Origin: Candidatus Kuenenia stuttgartensis
Lineage (GTDB): Bacteria > Planctomycetota > Planctomycetia > Planctomycetales > Planctomycetaceae
Assembly: GCA_945904015.1 (NCBI GenBank)
Contig: CAMDPK010000010.1
Coordinates: 1-64,000 of the forward strand
Length of the DNA stretch: 64,000 nt
Direction: 5' to 3'
Shown: positions 8,320 through 17,351 of the stretch, piece after piece
Position numbering within the stretch: position 1 is the first letter of the stretch
How the letters are laid out: each line of letters starts with the position of its first letter
Translations under genes and position numbers: made by a program
Notes under the pieces: generated by a model
Databases searched by the model: none
What the model was told of the DNA's origin: nothing
Seen by the model: the letters and a program-made list of their open reading frames with translations, nothing else

Positions 8320-9006
8320 CTACGCAACCTGATTCGAGCCGCTGGTCCCGGCCGGAGCGGGTGCCCCTTTCTTGAATTCGTCCAAGCTCAGCGATTTGCT
8401 CTTGTCGGTGTCGAGCTTCGCGAAGGCTTGCTCAGCCGTCACTTGCGAGTTGGGCGGTGGCGGCAGCTTCTTGAATTCTTCGAGACTCAAGACGCCGTCA
8501 CCGTTGGTATCGGCTTTCTCGAAGACCTGCTCCGGAGTGGGCGGCGGCAACGTCTTCTTGAACTCGTTCAAGTTCAGCGACTTGCTCTTGTCCACATCGG
8601 CCTTCGCAAAGACTTGCTCGGCGGTCAGTGTTGCACCAGCCGGCTTCGGGGCCGCTTTGAATTCTTCGAGGCTCAGCGAGCCATTCTTGTCCTTGTCGAG
8701 CTTCGCAAAGATCTGCTCAGGAGTCGGTGGGGGCAACGTCGTCTTGAATTCATTGAAGCTCAGCGAGTTGCTCTTGTCAGCGTCGGCCTTCGCGAAGACT
8801 TGCTCGGCGGTGAGCTTTGCACCGGCCGGCTTCGGAGCAGCTTTGAATTCGTCGAGGCTCAGGGCGTTGTCTTTGTTGGTATCGAGCTTCGCGAAAGCCT
8901 GCTCCGGAGTCACCACCACGGCCGCAGCCGCCAAGACGACCCGCACTTCCAGAATTTCGCAGGGAACGTAGTTGATGAACGTAGATCGCATTCTTCGCTT
9001 TGACAT
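8320..9006 (-). CDS. Exported six-EF-hand calcium-binding protein
   Basis: A 228-residue protein built from six EF-hand units. Calcium loops are at about 42-53, 75-86, 104-115, 137-148, 166-177 and 199-210. Loops 3 (DKDKNGSLSLEE) and 5 (DTNGDGVLSLEE) are canonical; loops 1, 2, 4 and 6 have Asn or Lys at loop position 6, where Gly is usual, so their affinity may be weaker. Linkers are Pro-rich (AAPKPAGA, TLPPPTPEQ). The N-terminus has a basic head and 'EILEVRVVLAAA', the LE-R-L type motif found at the start of many planctomycete exported proteins. The start MSKRR at 9006 is chosen over an upstream ATG because AAGGA lies 7-8 nt before it. Alternating near-identical units suggest recent internal duplication. 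The partner is unknown. Confidence 0.88.
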   Translation of the reverse strand: MSKRRMRSTFINYVPCEILEVRVVLAAAAVVVTPEQAFAKLDTNKDNALSLDEFKAAPKPAGAKLTAEQVFAKADADKSNSLSFNEFKTTLPPPTPEQIFAKLDKDKNGSLSLEEFKAAPKPAGATLTAEQVFAKADVDKSKSLNLNEFKKTLPPPTPEQVFEKADTNGDGVLSLEEFKKLPPPPNSQVTAEQAFAKLDTDKSKSLSLDEFKKGAPAPAGTSGSNQVA

Positions 9007-9145
9007 GACGCATTCCTTGAGTGCCGTGTGGTTGAGCAATCATTCGCCAAATTTGCTCGACACAACTAAGAACGCGGAGCACCTGCGATTCTCAACAGGC
9101 AAATTCCAGAAATTTTCTGGAGGCGGTTTGAAGCCCCGAATCCGT

Positions 9146-9212
9146 CGTAGCCACGTTCCCCAGAACGTGGGTGTTTCGCGAATTTGCCCACGTTCTGGCG
9201 AACGTGACTACG
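9146..9212. repeat. Palindromic repeat family C, copy 1
   Basis: Arms 9146-9171 (GTAGCCACGTTCCCCAGAAC core) and 9187-9212 are complementary with two mismatches. They lie between the EF-hand gene start and the kinase stop. A perfect copy is at 53785-53849. Confidence 0.85.
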
Positions 9213-9241
9213 GTTTTGAAATCGCGTCCAGGATCAACGGC

Positions 9242-10573
9242 TCACGACTTTTTCGTCGGCTTTCGACGCCCAAATGGCAGCCAACGGCTCACCCAATTCC
9301 GCCAACGAGACGGGCGTTTTGCGCGGATGCGATCGCCGTTCATGAATCTCAGCAGATCGGCGACGAATGCCTCGACCGAATAATACCGCTCGTCGGGATC
9401 GCGGCGGATCGCTTGCAGGATGATCGTTTCCAGATCGCGCGGAATCTCGTCGTCGATTTTTCGTGGTGGAGTCGGGCCGATTTTCGTGATCGCTTCGACG
9501 AGCGCCATTCGATCGGCTGACTCGAACGCCGGGCGCTGCGTCACCAGTTCGTACAACGTGATGCCCAGCGAATACAGATCGCTCAACTCATCGAACCAGC
9601 CGCTAAAGCGTTCGGGAGCCATGTATCGCAGCGTCCCGGCGAGACCACGTCCGGCCGCACCGTCGGGTGGATCGAGCGGCCGTGCCAGTCCAAAGTCGGT
9701 GACCCACACGCGGCCGGTGCGGTCCATCAAAAGGTTGGCCGGCTTGATGTCGTTGTGCAGAACGCCTTGCCGATGCGCGTGATCGATGGCTCGACCGGCT
9801 TGTGCGACGATCCTCGCGAACAACCGCCACGAGGACCGTCGCACACCATGCAGAACTTGCGCGCTGCCTCCGGCGTTGGCCTTGTCGATCTGCGCGGCCG
9901 CATCACTTTTGGAATCCGAATCGACCGTCCGCTTTTTGGGTTTCGCAGAGGACTTCCCGGATCGATCAGACGCCTGCCGCTGACGGTCGATCTCCGACTC
10001 AAACAGCAGCAATTCCGTTTCATTCAACCGATGCAGTACCCAATCGAGACTGATGCCGTCGATGTACTTCATGATGTAAAATGGATGCTCGTCGTCCTCG
10101 CCGGTGCCGAGCAGTGGGACGATGTTGGGATGCTGCAACCGCTCGACGGTTCTGGCCTCTTGCTCGAATCGCTCGCGCCAGTGCGACATCGCGGTGACAC
10201 GCCACGGAAACCATTTGACGGCGACTCGGTCGTCGTTCGCTCCTCGCCGAGCCTCGAACACAACACCCATGCCGCCGCGTCCGATCTCGCGCACGATGCG
10301 ACAGTCGCCGAGCCGGTCGAACGAGAATTCCTGCGGAATCTCTCGCCGCATCGCGGGGTTCTCGCGGTCGCGCTTGCTCGTCTCCATCGCGAGGATCACG
10401 GGAAACAGTTCGCGGATTTCATCGGCGAGCGCGGGATGCGCCTCGGCATATTGCTCGATCGTCGCGGGGCGTCCGTCGCGCAATTGCTCGGCAAACACGC
10501 TGGCCAATCGTTCGAGTTGCGAGGCTTGCTGATCGCCGTCCACGTCATCGCGCGGCTGCGACGGACGTTTCAT
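9242..10573 (-). CDS. Cytoplasmic Ser/Thr protein kinase with HND catalytic loop
   Basis: A 443-residue Hanks-type kinase. An N-terminal helical region (1-90) carries 'EQYAEAHPALADEIRELFPVI', common in planctomycete kinases linked to sigma factors. The P-loop GRGGMGVV is at 98-105, the ATP lysine at about K120 (VAVK), DFG at 293-295, and 'GTLRYMAPERF' closes the activation segment. The catalytic loop reads HNDIKPAN (273-280): the usual Arg of HRD is Asn, while the catalytic Asp and Asn remain. There is a Lys/Ser-rich insert of about 60 residues (185-248) between the hinge and the catalytic loop. No membrane segment, WD40 or TPR tail follows; it ends in a short basic tail. The start overlaps the sigma-factor stop (10570-10573), so the pair is translationally coupled. 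Confidence 0.92.
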   Translation of the reverse strand: MKRPSQPRDDVDGDQQASQLERLASVFAEQLRDGRPATIEQYAEAHPALADEIRELFPVILAMETSKRDRENPAMRREIPQEFSFDRLGDCRIVREIGRGGMGVVFEARRGANDDRVAVKWFPWRVTAMSHWRERFEQEARTVERLQHPNIVPLLGTGEDDEHPFYIMKYIDGISLDWVLHRLNETELLLFESEIDRQRQASDRSGKSSAKPKKRTVDSDSKSDAAAQIDKANAGGSAQVLHGVRRSSWRLFARIVAQAGRAIDHAHRQGVLHNDIKPANLLMDRTGRVWVTDFGLARPLDPPDGAAGRGLAGTLRYMAPERFSGWFDELSDLYSLGITLYELVTQRPAFESADRMALVEAITKIGPTPPRKIDDEIPRDLETIILQAIRRDPDERYYSVEAFVADLLRFMNGDRIRAKRPSRWRNWVSRWLPFGRRKPTKKS

Positions 10574-11247
10574 GATTTCTGTCCTGAGCGTCGCAGTTCC
10601 TCAAAGCCCGGCAACTGTTGCAAGATGTCTTTCAGCCGTGCGAGTGCTCGCACATACCGGACGCTCGCAGCCTGTTCGGTGAGCTGCAAGACCTCGGCCG
10701 TTTCGTTATTGCCCAGCTCTTCAAAGTGCCGCAGCGCAAGCACCTCCTGATCGAGTTCGCTCAGCGTTTTCAATGCGACATCCAATTGCGCCGACACTTC
10801 CGCTCGCAGCAGCGCCTGGCTGGGCGATGTTAGCCCGCCGAGCAAATGCTCCGCAAGACAAAACGACGTCGATCCCGAATCCCAACCGTCGAGCGATTTT
10901 CGTTCGCGCGTCGCGTCTCGCTTTTCGCTCTGCAAGTGCCGGCGATGCACGTCGATGATCGTTTGGCTGACGATCATCCGGAACCAGATGAATCGCGAGC
11001 CGCTCGATTCGCGAGCGAAATGCTCCGCACGAGCGGTCGCGCTCAGCCACGCTTCTTGCAGCACGTCATCCGGATCGACTCGCCCCTGCAATCGAGAATC
11101 CAACCGAAAGTGAACCAGCCGCCACAACCGCGGCCGAAAGACATCAAACAACTCCGCCAGCGCGGCCGTGTCTCCGCCCGATGCTCGCTGAGTCAACGCT
11201 TCTTCCGAGTGCGATGTCTTCAAGGCTGCGGCCTCGTCACGTCCCAA
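10570..11247 (-). CDS. ECF-type RNA polymerase sigma factor
   Basis: A 225-residue sigma-70 family protein of the planctomycete ECF type. Region 2 holds 'RLWRLVHFRLDSRLQGRVDPDDVLQEAWLSA' and 'FIWFRMIVSQTIIDVHRRHL'; region 4 holds 'TLSELDQEVLALRHFEELGNNETAEVLQLTEQAASVRYVRALARL'. It would direct RNA polymerase to a dedicated promoter set. Coupling to a Ser/Thr kinase by a 4-bp overlap suggests kinase-controlled activity, as proposed for ECF groups next to kinases. The start is uncertain: TTG at 11247, or TTG at 11223, which has GAGG about 8 nt upstream. Confidence 0.9.
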   Translation of the reverse strand: MGRDEAAALKTSHSEEALTQRASGGDTAALAELFDVFRPRLWRLVHFRLDSRLQGRVDPDDVLQEAWLSATARAEHFARESSGSRFIWFRMIVSQTIIDVHRRHLQSEKRDATRERKSLDGWDSGSTSFCLAEHLLGGLTSPSQALLRAEVSAQLDVALKTLSELDQEVLALRHFEELGNNETAEVLQLTEQAASVRYVRALARLKDILQQLPGFEELRRSGQKS

Positions 11248-11286
11248 ATTTGCAATGCCAACCGTCGCACTGAACCCGGCCGAGCG

Positions 11287-12990
11287 TTATTCGGATCGAA
11301 AATCTTTGGCAAAGGCTTTCGGATTGAGTTCTTCCCCGGTCGCAAACTTGGTGAGTTCATTCCAACTCAGAACTTGGCCGGGGGCGATGACTTTGAGCCG
11401 CATGAACTCGCCCACTTTTTTGTCGCCGACGTAAGCCACCGTGCGTGGGTCTTTGCCGCCGCAGACTTCACGGGCGACTGTGTGATGCACCTGCGAGGCG
11501 AAAAGTTCACCCATCATGTAGTTGTGGTAGTAGACCGGTGCTCCGACGATGTGAATCTTGCTGGCATAATCGGGAGCGTTTCGGCCGTCCGGCCGATGGA
11601 CCAGTTGGTACTTCTCGGCCAAGTCCCACCACAGCTTGTTGAGATCCTGATCCGGGTTGTCGTAGAGGCCCTTCTCGAATCGCAACATGACTTGGCACCA
11701 GCGCGAGAAGATCAGCAGTTGATTGCGAAGCACTCGCGCTCCGGCGTCGCTGAGTTTTTTGCGTTCGGCCGCGTCATTGGACGCGATCCCCATCGCTTCC
11801 TGCCACGCGCCGCTCTTTGCGAGCCGGCCCATCTGCATGGCGACACCCTCGGTGGTGAGGATGTGCGACGCTCCGCGAAGCACGTACGGGACCGAGGTCG
11901 GGATGTTTTTGCTGGAATAGACCGAGTGGCCAAGCTCGTGCAGCATCGTGTCCATCCAGCGCTCGGACGGGACGATGTTGGCCAGGACGCGGACATCCCC
12001 TTCGCGGTCGATATCGGTGCAGAAGGCGTGTGGCGACTTGCCGGCCTTCTCGAACAGGTCGCTGCGATCGAGCACGTCGTCAATCGGCAGGCCGATGCCG
12101 GTATAGAACTCGCGGCAGAGCTTCAGGATGTCGGCGTCTTTGTAGATTGCGTCGAGGTCTGTGCCGAACACTGCCGGCGATTCCTGGAAGAACGGATCGT
12201 GATAGTGCCACGGCCGCAGGTCTGCGACTTTCACGCCGCAGTTGGCTGCTAGTCGCTCGTCGATCTCGGCCTTGGCTTTCGCGAACGGCTCGCGCGTGAG
12301 GGCGTCGAGCTCATCGAACAGCTTCAAGATGTGTGCCTGCTCCTGCTCGTTGAGGTGCAGCATCATCTGGTGATAGTTCGTGAAACCAAGCTGCGCCGCC
12401 GCTTGATTTCGCAGCTTCGCCAGCGCGATCAAATCCTTCTCGACGTTCGCGCCTACTCGTTTGCTGCCTTCCCAGACTTTGCGGCGTTCGTCGGACGATT
12501 TCGATTCCTTCAGAACCTTGCGCACGTCGTTTTCACTGAACTTCTTGCCGTCCACTTCCGCTCGGAAGACGTTGAACGCTTTCTCGATGGCGTTGGCCTT
12601 CGCGACCATTTCACGCAAGAGCAGCGGATCGACCTGCTTCTCCAAGTACACCAGATACAGCACGTCGATCTGCCGAGCCAGCAGCTTGTCGCTGATTTTG
12701 CCCGACTCCTTGATCGACTTGAGTTCGCGGAACACCACCGGATCGGCCAATGCGGCGTCGATCTTGTTCTGTGCAACTTCCTTCCGCTGGAAATCTTCGT
12801 CCTTGCCGGAAGTGTTGGCGTCCCACCAGGCGATGCCAGCGTCCTTTTCCAGCGGCCTCATTTTGGCGACGTGTGCATCCACAAACTTCTTCGCGCGAGC
12901 GTCGGTCGCTTCGTCGGAAATGGCTGAACCGCACAGCATCAAGACCAACAACGGGGTGCCAACCAGCAACGACCGAATGCGTGAGAGCAT
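11287..12990 (-). CDS. Exported M2-type (ACE-like) zinc metallopeptidase
   Basis: A 567-residue secreted peptidase with an N-terminal signal peptide (about 1-25). The zinc site is HELGH at 351-355, with a third ligand probably at Glu381 in 'ILTTEGVAMQMGRL'. The spacing fits the M2 angiotensin-converting-enzyme/peptidyl-dipeptidase fold or the related M3 group. Other family-like segments are 'AKLRNQAAAQLGFTNYHQMMLHL' and 'DLAEKYQLVHRPDGR', and 'VYYHNYMMGELFASQVHH', which places the substrate-binding Tyr/His near the C-terminus. It likely removes dipeptides or degrades peptides outside the cytoplasm. It stands alone behind the sigma/kinase pair, transcribed the same way, with about 40 bp between them. 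Confidence 0.88.
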   Translation of the reverse strand: MLSRIRSLLVGTPLLVLMLCGSAISDEATDARAKKFVDAHVAKMRPLEKDAGIAWWDANTSGKDEDFQRKEVAQNKIDAALADPVVFRELKSIKESGKISDKLLARQIDVLYLVYLEKQVDPLLLREMVAKANAIEKAFNVFRAEVDGKKFSENDVRKVLKESKSSDERRKVWEGSKRVGANVEKDLIALAKLRNQAAAQLGFTNYHQMMLHLNEQEQAHILKLFDELDALTREPFAKAKAEIDERLAANCGVKVADLRPWHYHDPFFQESPAVFGTDLDAIYKDADILKLCREFYTGIGLPIDDVLDRSDLFEKAGKSPHAFCTDIDREGDVRVLANIVPSERWMDTMLHELGHSVYSSKNIPTSVPYVLRGASHILTTEGVAMQMGRLAKSGAWQEAMGIASNDAAERKKLSDAGARVLRNQLLIFSRWCQVMLRFEKGLYDNPDQDLNKLWWDLAEKYQLVHRPDGRNAPDYASKIHIVGAPVYYHNYMMGELFASQVHHTVAREVCGGKDPRTVAYVGDKKVGEFMRLKVIAPGQVLSWNELTKFATGEELNPKAFAKDFRSE

Positions 12991-13014
12991 GATTCACCGT
13001 CCGCTCAGGAAAGT

Positions 13015-13075
13015 GGTGGATGTGTCGCGCATCCAAGTGTTGGGTTTTTGAGTCGGATGCGAGACGCATCCGCCA
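13015..13075. repeat. Palindromic repeat family F, copy 2
   Basis: Arms 13015-13034 and 13052-13075 (CGGATGCGAGACGCATCCGC core) are imperfectly complementary. They fill the gap between the RNase Y stop and the peptidase start, both on the minus strand. Confidence 0.7.
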
Positions 13076-13077
13076 CG

Positions 13078-14619
13078 TTATCTCGCGATCTCGATCGCCT
13101 TGGTTTCGCGCAGGACCGTGACTTTGATTTCGCCGGGATAGGTCAAGGCTTGTTCGATGGCGGTGGCGATATCGCGGGCCAACTTGGCGGCCTCGCGGTC
13201 GTTGACTCGGCCCGAATCGACGATGATGCGAATCTCGCGCCCCGCTTGCACCGCGAAGGCTTGGTCGACGCCGGGGAAGCCGAAGGCGACCGCTTCCAAT
13301 TCTTCGAGCCGTTTGATGTACCGGTCCAGGCTTTCGCGGCGAGCGCCTGGCCGCGATGCGCTGACCGCATCGGCGGCGGCGACTAGCACCGTGTAGATGT
13401 ACTCGGGGCGGATATCGTCGTGATGGCCGAACGCGGCGTGGACGACTTCGCCTTTCTCGCCGTACCGCTTGAGCAGCTCTGCACCGACAGCCGGATGCCC
13501 GCCTTCCATCTCGTGATCGGCGGCTTTGCCGATGTCGTGCAAGAATCCGCAGCGACGGGCGATGTCACCATCGAGCCCAAATTGCTCGGCAATCAAACCG
13601 GTCAGATGCGAGACCTCAATCGAGTGCCGCAGCACGTTCTGGCTGTAACTGGTGCGGAAATGCAGCCGGCCCATCAGATCGACCAGCTTCTCGTGCAGTC
13701 CCAGCACACCCACTTCTTGGCACGCCGCCTGGCCGGTCTTGCGAACGAAGCCGTCCATCTCTTTCGTGGTTTCCGCGACCACCTCGTCGATGCGTGTCGG
13801 ATGAATGCGGCCATCTTCGATCAATTTGACCAACGACTGCCGCGCGATTTCACGGCGGACTTTGTCGAATGCCGAAACGATGACCACGCCGGGCGTGTCA
13901 TCGACGATCACGTCGACGCCAGCGGCTTTCTCAAACGCGCGGATATTGCGCCCTTCACGGCCGATGATGCGGCCTTTCATCTCGTCATTCGGAATATCGA
14001 CCGTGCTGACTGCCAACTCGGAGGTGTGTTGCGAGGCACAGCGCTGTACCGCCATGCCGATGATCTCGCGAGCTTTCACTTCCGATTGATCGCGCAGTTC
14101 CGCTTCATGCTTGAGGATCAACGTGCCGGTTTCGTTCTTCAATTCTCGATCGAGCCGGTCCAGCAACTGAGACGTCGCGGTCGCTTTGTCGAGCCCGCTA
14201 ATCTTGTAGAGCTGTTCCTGCTCGTCACGCAGCAGCCGTTCGAGCTCCTTGTCGCGGGCTTCGATGGCTTTCAGCCGTTCCGCCAGCTTCGTCTGGTTGG
14301 TTTGCAGGAACCGTTCCTTCTTGACGAGGTCGTCCTGCTGGTCTTTGAGCGACGATTCTCGCTTGTCGAGCTGCCGCTCAAATTCACGGATCTCATCGCG
14401 GGTCTTGTTGATTTCGCGTTCGAGTTCCTCGCGGCGTTTGAGAACGATCTCTTTGGCCGCGATCTCCTCCGTCCGTTTGAGGTTGTCGGCTTCGCGCTGC
14501 GCCTGAGCGATGATCGCGTCACGATCTTGATACGCGGCTCCGCGCCGCAACCGCTCAAAGAAGAAGCCGACGGCAGCGCCGAGCACCAGCCCTACCAATC
14601 CAACAATCGCTTCGCTCAT
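13078..14619 (-). CDS. rny: Ribonuclease Y
   Basis: A 513-residue membrane-anchored endoribonuclease that starts mRNA decay. It has an N-terminal membrane helix ('[20 protein letters not shown]'), a long coiled coil (about 30-190, rich in '[22 protein letters not shown]'), a KH RNA-binding domain ('[28 protein letters not shown]'), and an HD phosphohydrolase domain with 'RHSIEVSHL' and the HD pair in '[13 protein letters not shown]', then '[10 protein letters not shown]'. Length and order match the family. The ATG at 14619 is preferred over an in-frame TTG at 14661, because the membrane helix then begins directly. The gene is divergent from sufU across a 1-kb spacer. Confidence 0.95.
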   Translation of the reverse strand: MSEAIVGLVGLVLGAAVGFFFERLRRGAAYQDRDAIIAQAQREADNLKRTEEIAAKEIVLKRREELEREINKTRDEIREFERQLDKRESSLKDQQDDLVKKERFLQTNQTKLAERLKAIEARDKELERLLRDEQEQLYKISGLDKATATSQLLDRLDRELKNETGTLILKHEAELRDQSEVKAREIIGMAVQRCASQHTSELAVSTVDIPNDEMKGRIIGREGRNIRAFEKAAGVDVIVDDTPGVVIVSAFDKVRREIARQSLVKLIEDGRIHPTRIDEVVAETTKEMDGFVRKTGQAACQEVGVLGLHEKLVDLMGRLHFRTSYSQNVLRHSIEVSHLTGLIAEQFGLDGDIARRCGFLHDIGKAADHEMEGGHPAVGAELLKRYGEKGEVVHAAFGHHDDIRPEYIYTVLVAAADAVSASRPGARRESLDRYIKRLEELEAVAFGFPGVDQAFAVQAGREIRIIVDSGRVNDREAAKLARDIATAIEQALTYPGEIKVTVLRETKAIEIAR

Positions 14620-15626
14620 GGCCTCGCAGCCCTTATCTGATCTGCGAAACCACAAGCTCAACCAACCAGTTGCCGCGTTCGCAAGGTGCGAGTGCGGCTT
14701 CGGCTGAGAGCAGAGCGAGTTAGCGATCTGATCCGCCGCGGCGGATCAAATCTGATGCTTCAACGGCCATCGGAATGCCATCCGCGCAGCTCGTCCCCGG
14801 CACGAGGCCGGATTCGGTCGGGCGGCACTGAGCGATCGCTGACAGATCGAACCGGGCAACGTGCTGGAAGGAAGCCTCCCAGCCGCAGTCGCTTGTCCGT
14901 TATCTCTTGCAGCAGCGCGAAAGGTGACGAAACCCCGCACGACAGCCACCGTCGGAGTCCGGCCGTGAACCGCGAAGCGATCAACGCCGCGCCGCTCAGC
15001 AAAGCCAGCACCCAGACCATCGCCGTCAGCAATGTCTCATCGGCAGTGAACAACACGATGACACCCACGAAAACCGTTGAAGGGACACGTTTCAGCATCG
15101 GCCAATTCGCCAGCCGCCGAAAACGTCTTGCAAACTTGCTCCACTGGCCGTTGAGCCTGTGGTTCTAGGAATTGTGTCCTGCGTCCGCCGAGCACAACCG
15201 CCTGACGAACAGCGTGAGCATCCTAACGCCGAGGCAATATCGGTCAACCAACTCGCAACCGACGCCGATCAGTGCTCTTCGCCACTCAATGCCTCGTCGA
15301 AATCGCGATCGACTTCAAAGCTCGATCGCGCGGTCAAATGCTGGCACCGACTTGGCTCAGCGTCCGAGTCGGAAAAATGTGACACTCAAATTGTTCGGTG
15401 ACGGCTCAGGCTGTGAATTGCGTTTGACGGCATGTTGCAGCCACGGTCGAGCATCCCGAGCGCGTCGCGGCATTGTTCGATTCGACCGTTATCGATCAGC
15501 AAATCTCCGCAACAGGCTTGATCCTTCTGGGGCCGTTGCTATTTTGACAGGCAGACTTGTCGAAAACGAAACTTCAATTGAGCCAAGTAGCAGCGGCGAA
15601 TCGGCCGCGACCGATTGGGTGCTGAC
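14620..15626. other. Long spacer between rny and sufU; no confident gene
   Basis: About 1 kb with poor coding signal. It contains a perfect 18-bp palindrome (14730-14747, GATCCGCCGCGGCGGATC). A weak leftward frame at 14760-15098 could encode 112 residues with two hydrophobic stretches ('VFVGVIVLFTADETLLTAMVWVLALLSGAALIA'), but the C-terminal half is Arg/Pro-rich and unconvincing; it may be a decayed membrane-protein gene. I saw no tRNA or known RNA here. Confidence 0.4.
14760..15098 (-). CDS. Doubtful small membrane protein, possibly a decayed gene
   Basis: 112 residues. The first 45 form one or two plausible membrane helices followed by 'SRFTAGLRRW', and the frame stays open upstream with a basic 'RRFRRLANWP' segment, which looks like a real membrane-protein start. 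From about residue 50 the composition turns Arg/Pro-rich with no recognisable fold. No good ribosome-binding site is visible before the ATG. It could be a remnant or chance. Confidence 0.25.
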   Translation of the reverse strand: MLKRVPSTVFVGVIVLFTADETLLTAMVWVLALLSGAALIASRFTAGLRRWLSCGVSSPFALLQEITDKRLRLGGFLPARCPVRSVSDRSVPPDRIRPRAGDELRGWHSDGR

Positions 15627-16067
15627 GTGAACTCGGACATCTACGACGATTACATCCTGGATCACTACGAATGCCCCTATCACAAGGGGCACATCGCCAG
15701 TCCGACGTGTGCTCACAGCGAGAAAAACCCGTTGTGTGGCGACCAGATCCGGTTGGAACTGAAACTGGATGAATCCGGGCGAGTCGCCGAGGCCTTCTTC
15801 AACGGAAAAGGCTGTGCCATCAGCCAAGCGGCTGCGTCGATCCTTTGTCAGCACGTCGAGGGCAAGACACTGGACGAACTGCGTGGTTTCCAAGCCCCCG
15901 AAATGTTGCGACTGCTGAAGGTGCCGCTGACGGCGACGCGGCAGCGTTGCGGGTTGCTGGGATTCAAAGTGCTCAAAACGCTGATGTACGAATTGGATCA
16001 GGCTCCCGCTCAAGTTCAGCCGCAACCGACGGACGGCGGTGAGCCGGTCGTCGCGACCTCCGGCTAG
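15627..16067 (+). CDS. sufU: SufU-type iron-sulfur assembly protein
   Basis: A 146-residue U-type protein of Fe-S cluster assembly. SufU proteins take sulfur from the SufS desulfurase and/or act as a scaffold. The N-terminus 'DIYDDYILDHYECPYHKG' is typical. Zinc/sulfur ligands are visible as 'NPLCGDQI' (Cys and Asp), 'GKGCAISQAAASILC' and 'QRCGLLGFKVL'. The frame opens with TTG at 15615; the GTG at 15627 gives the normal family N-terminus and is chosen. sufS begins 10 bp after its stop, so the pair forms one unit. Confidence 0.92.
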   Translation: MNSDIYDDYILDHYECPYHKGHIASPTCAHSEKNPLCGDQIRLELKLDESGRVAEAFFNGKGCAISQAAASILCQHVEGKTLDELRGFQAPEMLRLLKVPLTATRQRCGLLGFKVLKTLMYELDQAPAQVQPQPTDGGEPVVATSG

Positions 16068-16077
16068 GAGTCTGCGA

Positions 16078-17340
16078 ATGAGCACGCCGCTGGAAAACTT
16101 GTCTCGCCGACCGTTCGATGTTCAGGCCGTGCGCGGGGACTTTCCGATCCTCGCGCGGCCGCTGCCGAACGGTGCGAAGCTGGCCTATCTCGACAACGGC
16201 GCGACCGCGCAAAAGCCGCAAGCAGTCATCGACAAGCTGCGCGCGATCTACGAGACCTGCACCGCGAACGTGCATCGTGGCATCCATCAACTCGGCGACC
16301 GTGTGACCGTCGAACTCGAAGCGGCCCGCGAGAAAATCCGGCAATTTCTGAACGCGGCCGAAGCTGCCGAGATCGTTTTCACGTCCGGCACCACGATGTC
16401 GATCAATCTGGTCGCGCACGCCTGGGGACGAAAATTCTTAAAGCCGGGCGACGAGATACTGCTCAACGAGATGGAGCATCACGCCAACTTGGTCCCGTGG
16501 CAGCAAACGGCGAAAGCGACCGGTGCGAAGATGCGGTTCATTCCGTTGACCACTGACGGTCGCCTCGATGCATCACACTTCGATCGGCTCATCACCTCCA
16601 AGACAAAATTGGTGGCGGTGACGGCGATGTCGAACGTGCTCGGTACGATCAATCCAATCCGTGAACTCGCGTTGCGGGCGAAGCAAGTGGGCGCGGTGAT
16701 CCTGGTCGATGGCGCTCAAAGCGTCCCACACATGCCGACCGATGTGCGAGATCCGGCCATCGACTTTTTGGCGTTCTCAGGGCACAAGCTGTACGGCCCT
16801 ACTGGCATTGGCGTGCTGTATGGTCGTCGCGAGTTGCTGGAAGCGATGGACCCGTTCCTGTGTGGCGGCAACATGATCAACGAGGTGCATCTCGAATCCT
16901 CGACGTGGGGCGAATTGCCGGCGAAGTTCGAGGCCGGCACGATCCCGATCACCGAGGCTATCGGGTTGGGAGCGGCGATCGACTACGTGCAGTCGATTGG
17001 CTTCGAGGCGATCCACACGCAGGAATCGAGATTGCTCGAACGAGCGTTGCGGTTGTTGCCGCAGCAACCGGGAGTGACCGTTTACGGCCCGACCGCCAAA
17101 CATCGCGGTTCGATCGTCAGCTTCACTGTCGAGAAAGTGCATCCGCACGATCTGGCCGATCTGCTGGATCAAAAAGGAGTCGCTGTGCGGGCCGGACATC
17201 ACTGCACGATGCCGCTGCACGACTGGCTCGACGTCCCGGCGACTGCTCGTGCCAGCTTCGCGTTCTACAACACCGAGGCCGAAGTCGACACGCTCATCGA
17301 CTCGATTCATTTTGCTCGCCACAAGTTTCGGTTGGAGTGA
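16078..17340 (+). CDS. sufS: Cysteine desulfurase SufS
   Basis: A 420-residue PLP enzyme that converts cysteine to alanine and passes persulfide sulfur to SufU. Group II features are present: 'YLDNGATAQKPQAVID', 'NVHRGIHQLGDRVT', 'FTSGTTMSINLVA', 'EMEHHANLVPWQ', 'VDGAQSVPHM', the PLP lysine in 'FSGHKLYGPTGIGVLYG', and the catalytic Cys in 'RAGHHCTMPLHDWL'. A GGAG site lies 7-8 nt before the ATG at 16078. Immediately downstream of sufU, it completes the minimal SufU-SufS pair. Confidence 0.95.
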   Translation: MSTPLENLSRRPFDVQAVRGDFPILARPLPNGAKLAYLDNGATAQKPQAVIDKLRAIYETCTANVHRGIHQLGDRVTVELEAAREKIRQFLNAAEAAEIVFTSGTTMSINLVAHAWGRKFLKPGDEILLNEMEHHANLVPWQQTAKATGAKMRFIPLTTDGRLDASHFDRLITSKTKLVAVTAMSNVLGTINPIRELALRAKQVGAVILVDGAQSVPHMPTDVRDPAIDFLAFSGHKLYGPTGIGVLYGRRELLEAMDPFLCGGNMINEVHLESSTWGELPAKFEAGTIPITEAIGLGAAIDYVQSIGFEAIHTQESRLLERALRLLPQQPGVTVYGPTAKHRGSIVSFTVEKVHPHDLADLLDQKGVAVRAGHHCTMPLHDWLDVPATARASFAFYNTEAEVDTLIDSIHFARHKFRLE

Positions 17341-17351
17341 GGCAGACTCAG

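Noticed and set aside
15159-15630. Possible plus-strand gene before sufU
   Set aside because: Ser/Arg-rich translation without motifs and no ribosome-binding site.
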